A stretch of DNA of 5,014 nt from Pseudorhodobacter antarcticus (GTDB taxonomy: Bacteria; Pseudomonadota; Alphaproteobacteria; Rhodobacterales; Rhodobacteraceae): the NCBI GenBank assembly GCA_945897655.1, contig CAMDHB010000263.1, forward strand, positions 1-5,014, written 5' to 3'. Below the pieces are notes generated by a model. The model did no database searches, was not told the origin of the DNA, and saw only the letters and a list, made by a program, of their open reading frames with translations. Positions 4,304 to 5,014 of the stretch are shown here, piece by piece. Made by a program: the position numbers and the translations under genes. Positions within the stretch are counted from its first letter, which is position 1; every line of letters starts with the position of its first letter.

Positions 4304-5014
4304 ATGCCAGTTCAAGGGCCTGTCTTGGGGGGCGACCTGCCGGAGCGGCGGCCGCTGCGGCCTTTGGCGGAGTATCAGGGGTCCTTGGCGCAGAAGGTCT
4401 ATGCGTCCCTGCGCGAGGCGATCTTGTCGCTGCATCTGGCGCCGGGCGAGATTTTGCGCAAGCCCGAGATCTGCGAGGCTTTGGGTGTGTCGCGCAGCCC
4501 GGTGTCCGAGGCGGTGGCGCGGCTGGCGGGCGAGCATCTGGTGCGGGTTGTGCCGCAGGCAGGGACCTATGTCGCGCGGCTGTCCTTGAGCGAGGTCCGC
4601 GAGGGGGCGTTTCTGCGCGAGGCGCTGGAGATGGCGGCGGTGGAACAGGTGGCGGCAACTGTGACCGAGGACCAGTTGGGATTGCTGCAGCGCAACATGG
4701 ACGCGCAGGTGGAACTGGTGGGCGGGCAGGATTTTGCCGGGTTTTATCAGGCCGATGCTGCAATGCATGAGATGATCCTGAGTTTCACCGGGTTCCGCAG
4801 GCTGGCGGTTCTGGCGGACACGGCGTGGGTGCATGTCAACCGGGCGCGGCAGTTGATCTTGCCGCAGCCGGGCCGGGTGGAGGCGACGCTGGCCGAGCAT
4901 CAGGCGATTTTCGAGGCGATTGCGGCGCGGGACCCGGCAGCGGCGCGGGTGGCGACGCGGGTGCATTTGGGAAAACTGATTGGCATCCTGGAGCCTTTGG
5001 CGCAAAACCGCCCT
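4304..5014 (+). CDS. GntR-family (FadR/FCD) transcriptional regulator, 3' end cut by window
   Basis: 237 codons are visible and the frame is still open at the window edge. Family members usually have 210-250 residues, so nearly the whole protein is present. Residues about 28-92 form the winged helix-turn-helix: VYASLREAILSLHLAPGE, then the recognition segment ICEALGVSRSPVSEAVARL, and the wing VPQAGTYVARL. Residues about 97-230 are the all-helical FCD ligand domain. D151 and H155 (DAAMHEM), H199 (EHQAIFEAI) and H221 fit the Asp-His-His-His metal and ligand site known from FadR/VanR-type FCD domains. It probably binds a sugar acid related to the substrate of the divergent UxaA-like enzyme; that ligand is inferred from context only. 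ATG 4304 was chosen because AGGG (4293-4296) lies seven bases upstream. In-frame ATGs at 4277 and 4286 are less likely: the first overlaps the -10 box and the second lies at the predicted transcription start. Confidence 0.88.
   Translation, partial: MPVQGPVLGGDLPERRPLRPLAEYQGSLAQKVYASLREAILSLHLAPGEILRKPEICEALGVSRSPVSEAVARLAGEHLVRVVPQAGTYVARLSLSEVREGAFLREALEMAAVEQVAATVTEDQLGLLQRNMDAQVELVGGQDFAGFYQADAAMHEMILSFTGFRRLAVLADTAWVHVNRARQLILPQPGRVEATLAEHQAIFEAIAARDPAAARVATRVHLGKLIGILEPLAQNRP

Noticed and set aside
4289..5005. A 238-codon open frame on the - strand opposite the GntR gene
   Set aside because: Its composition (Arg/Gln/His/Pro-rich) is typical of an antisense shadow. The + strand encodes a clear wHTH plus FCD regulator with conserved metal ligands.

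Overview
The window looks like chromosomal DNA from a marine or aquatic alphaproteobacterium, most likely Rhodobacteraceae (Roseobacter group). It is GC-rich, with strong G/C bias at third codon positions. It carries a MurD tail, a GFA-family gene, an RTX protein with a serralysin-type C-terminus, and a UxaA/GntR pair, a mix common in that family. The assignment is inferred from gene content and composition, not from a search.

Layout. 1-237 (+) is the 3' end of murD (peptidoglycan synthesis). A perfect 20-bp palindrome begins on the last two bases of its stop codon and lies upstream of a complete GFA/CENP-V-type zinc protein gene (320-784, +), which ends at a clear hairpin-plus-T-tract terminator (794-822). 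Converging on that terminator is a 408-residue RTX protein (839-2065, -) made only of glycine/aspartate calcium-binding repeats and a type I secretion-type C-terminal domain. It has no enzymatic domain, no cysteine, and no transporter genes beside it in the window.

2066-2699 is a 634-bp stretch without a conventional gene, but it is not empty. It holds a possible 20-residue very basic small ORF with a perfect Shine-Dalgarno sequence (2131-2193, -) just upstream of the RTX gene. It also holds an orphan duplicate of the last ~25 codons of the GFA gene (2224-2298, +), and a GC-rich, strongly structured element (about 2441-2614) whose stems can form a multibranch fold. The RTX gene therefore sits between an intact GFA gene and a degenerate second GFA tail, which suggests insertion or duplication at this locus.

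2700-4217 (-) is a full-length UxaA/GarD-family sugar-acid dehydratase. It is divergent from a GntR-family (FadR/FCD type) regulator (4304 to beyond the window end, +). The 86-bp space between them contains a consensus -35 box and a -10-like box overlapped by a perfect 12-bp palindrome. This is the usual arrangement for a regulator that controls itself and a neighbouring catabolic gene, so these two genes probably form one regulatory unit for hexonate or hexarate use. Nothing here resembles a defence system, mobile element, CRISPR array, tRNA or rRNA. The items most worth a second look are the structured element, the GFA tail duplication, the two-register RTX repeat architecture and the leader-like small ORF.
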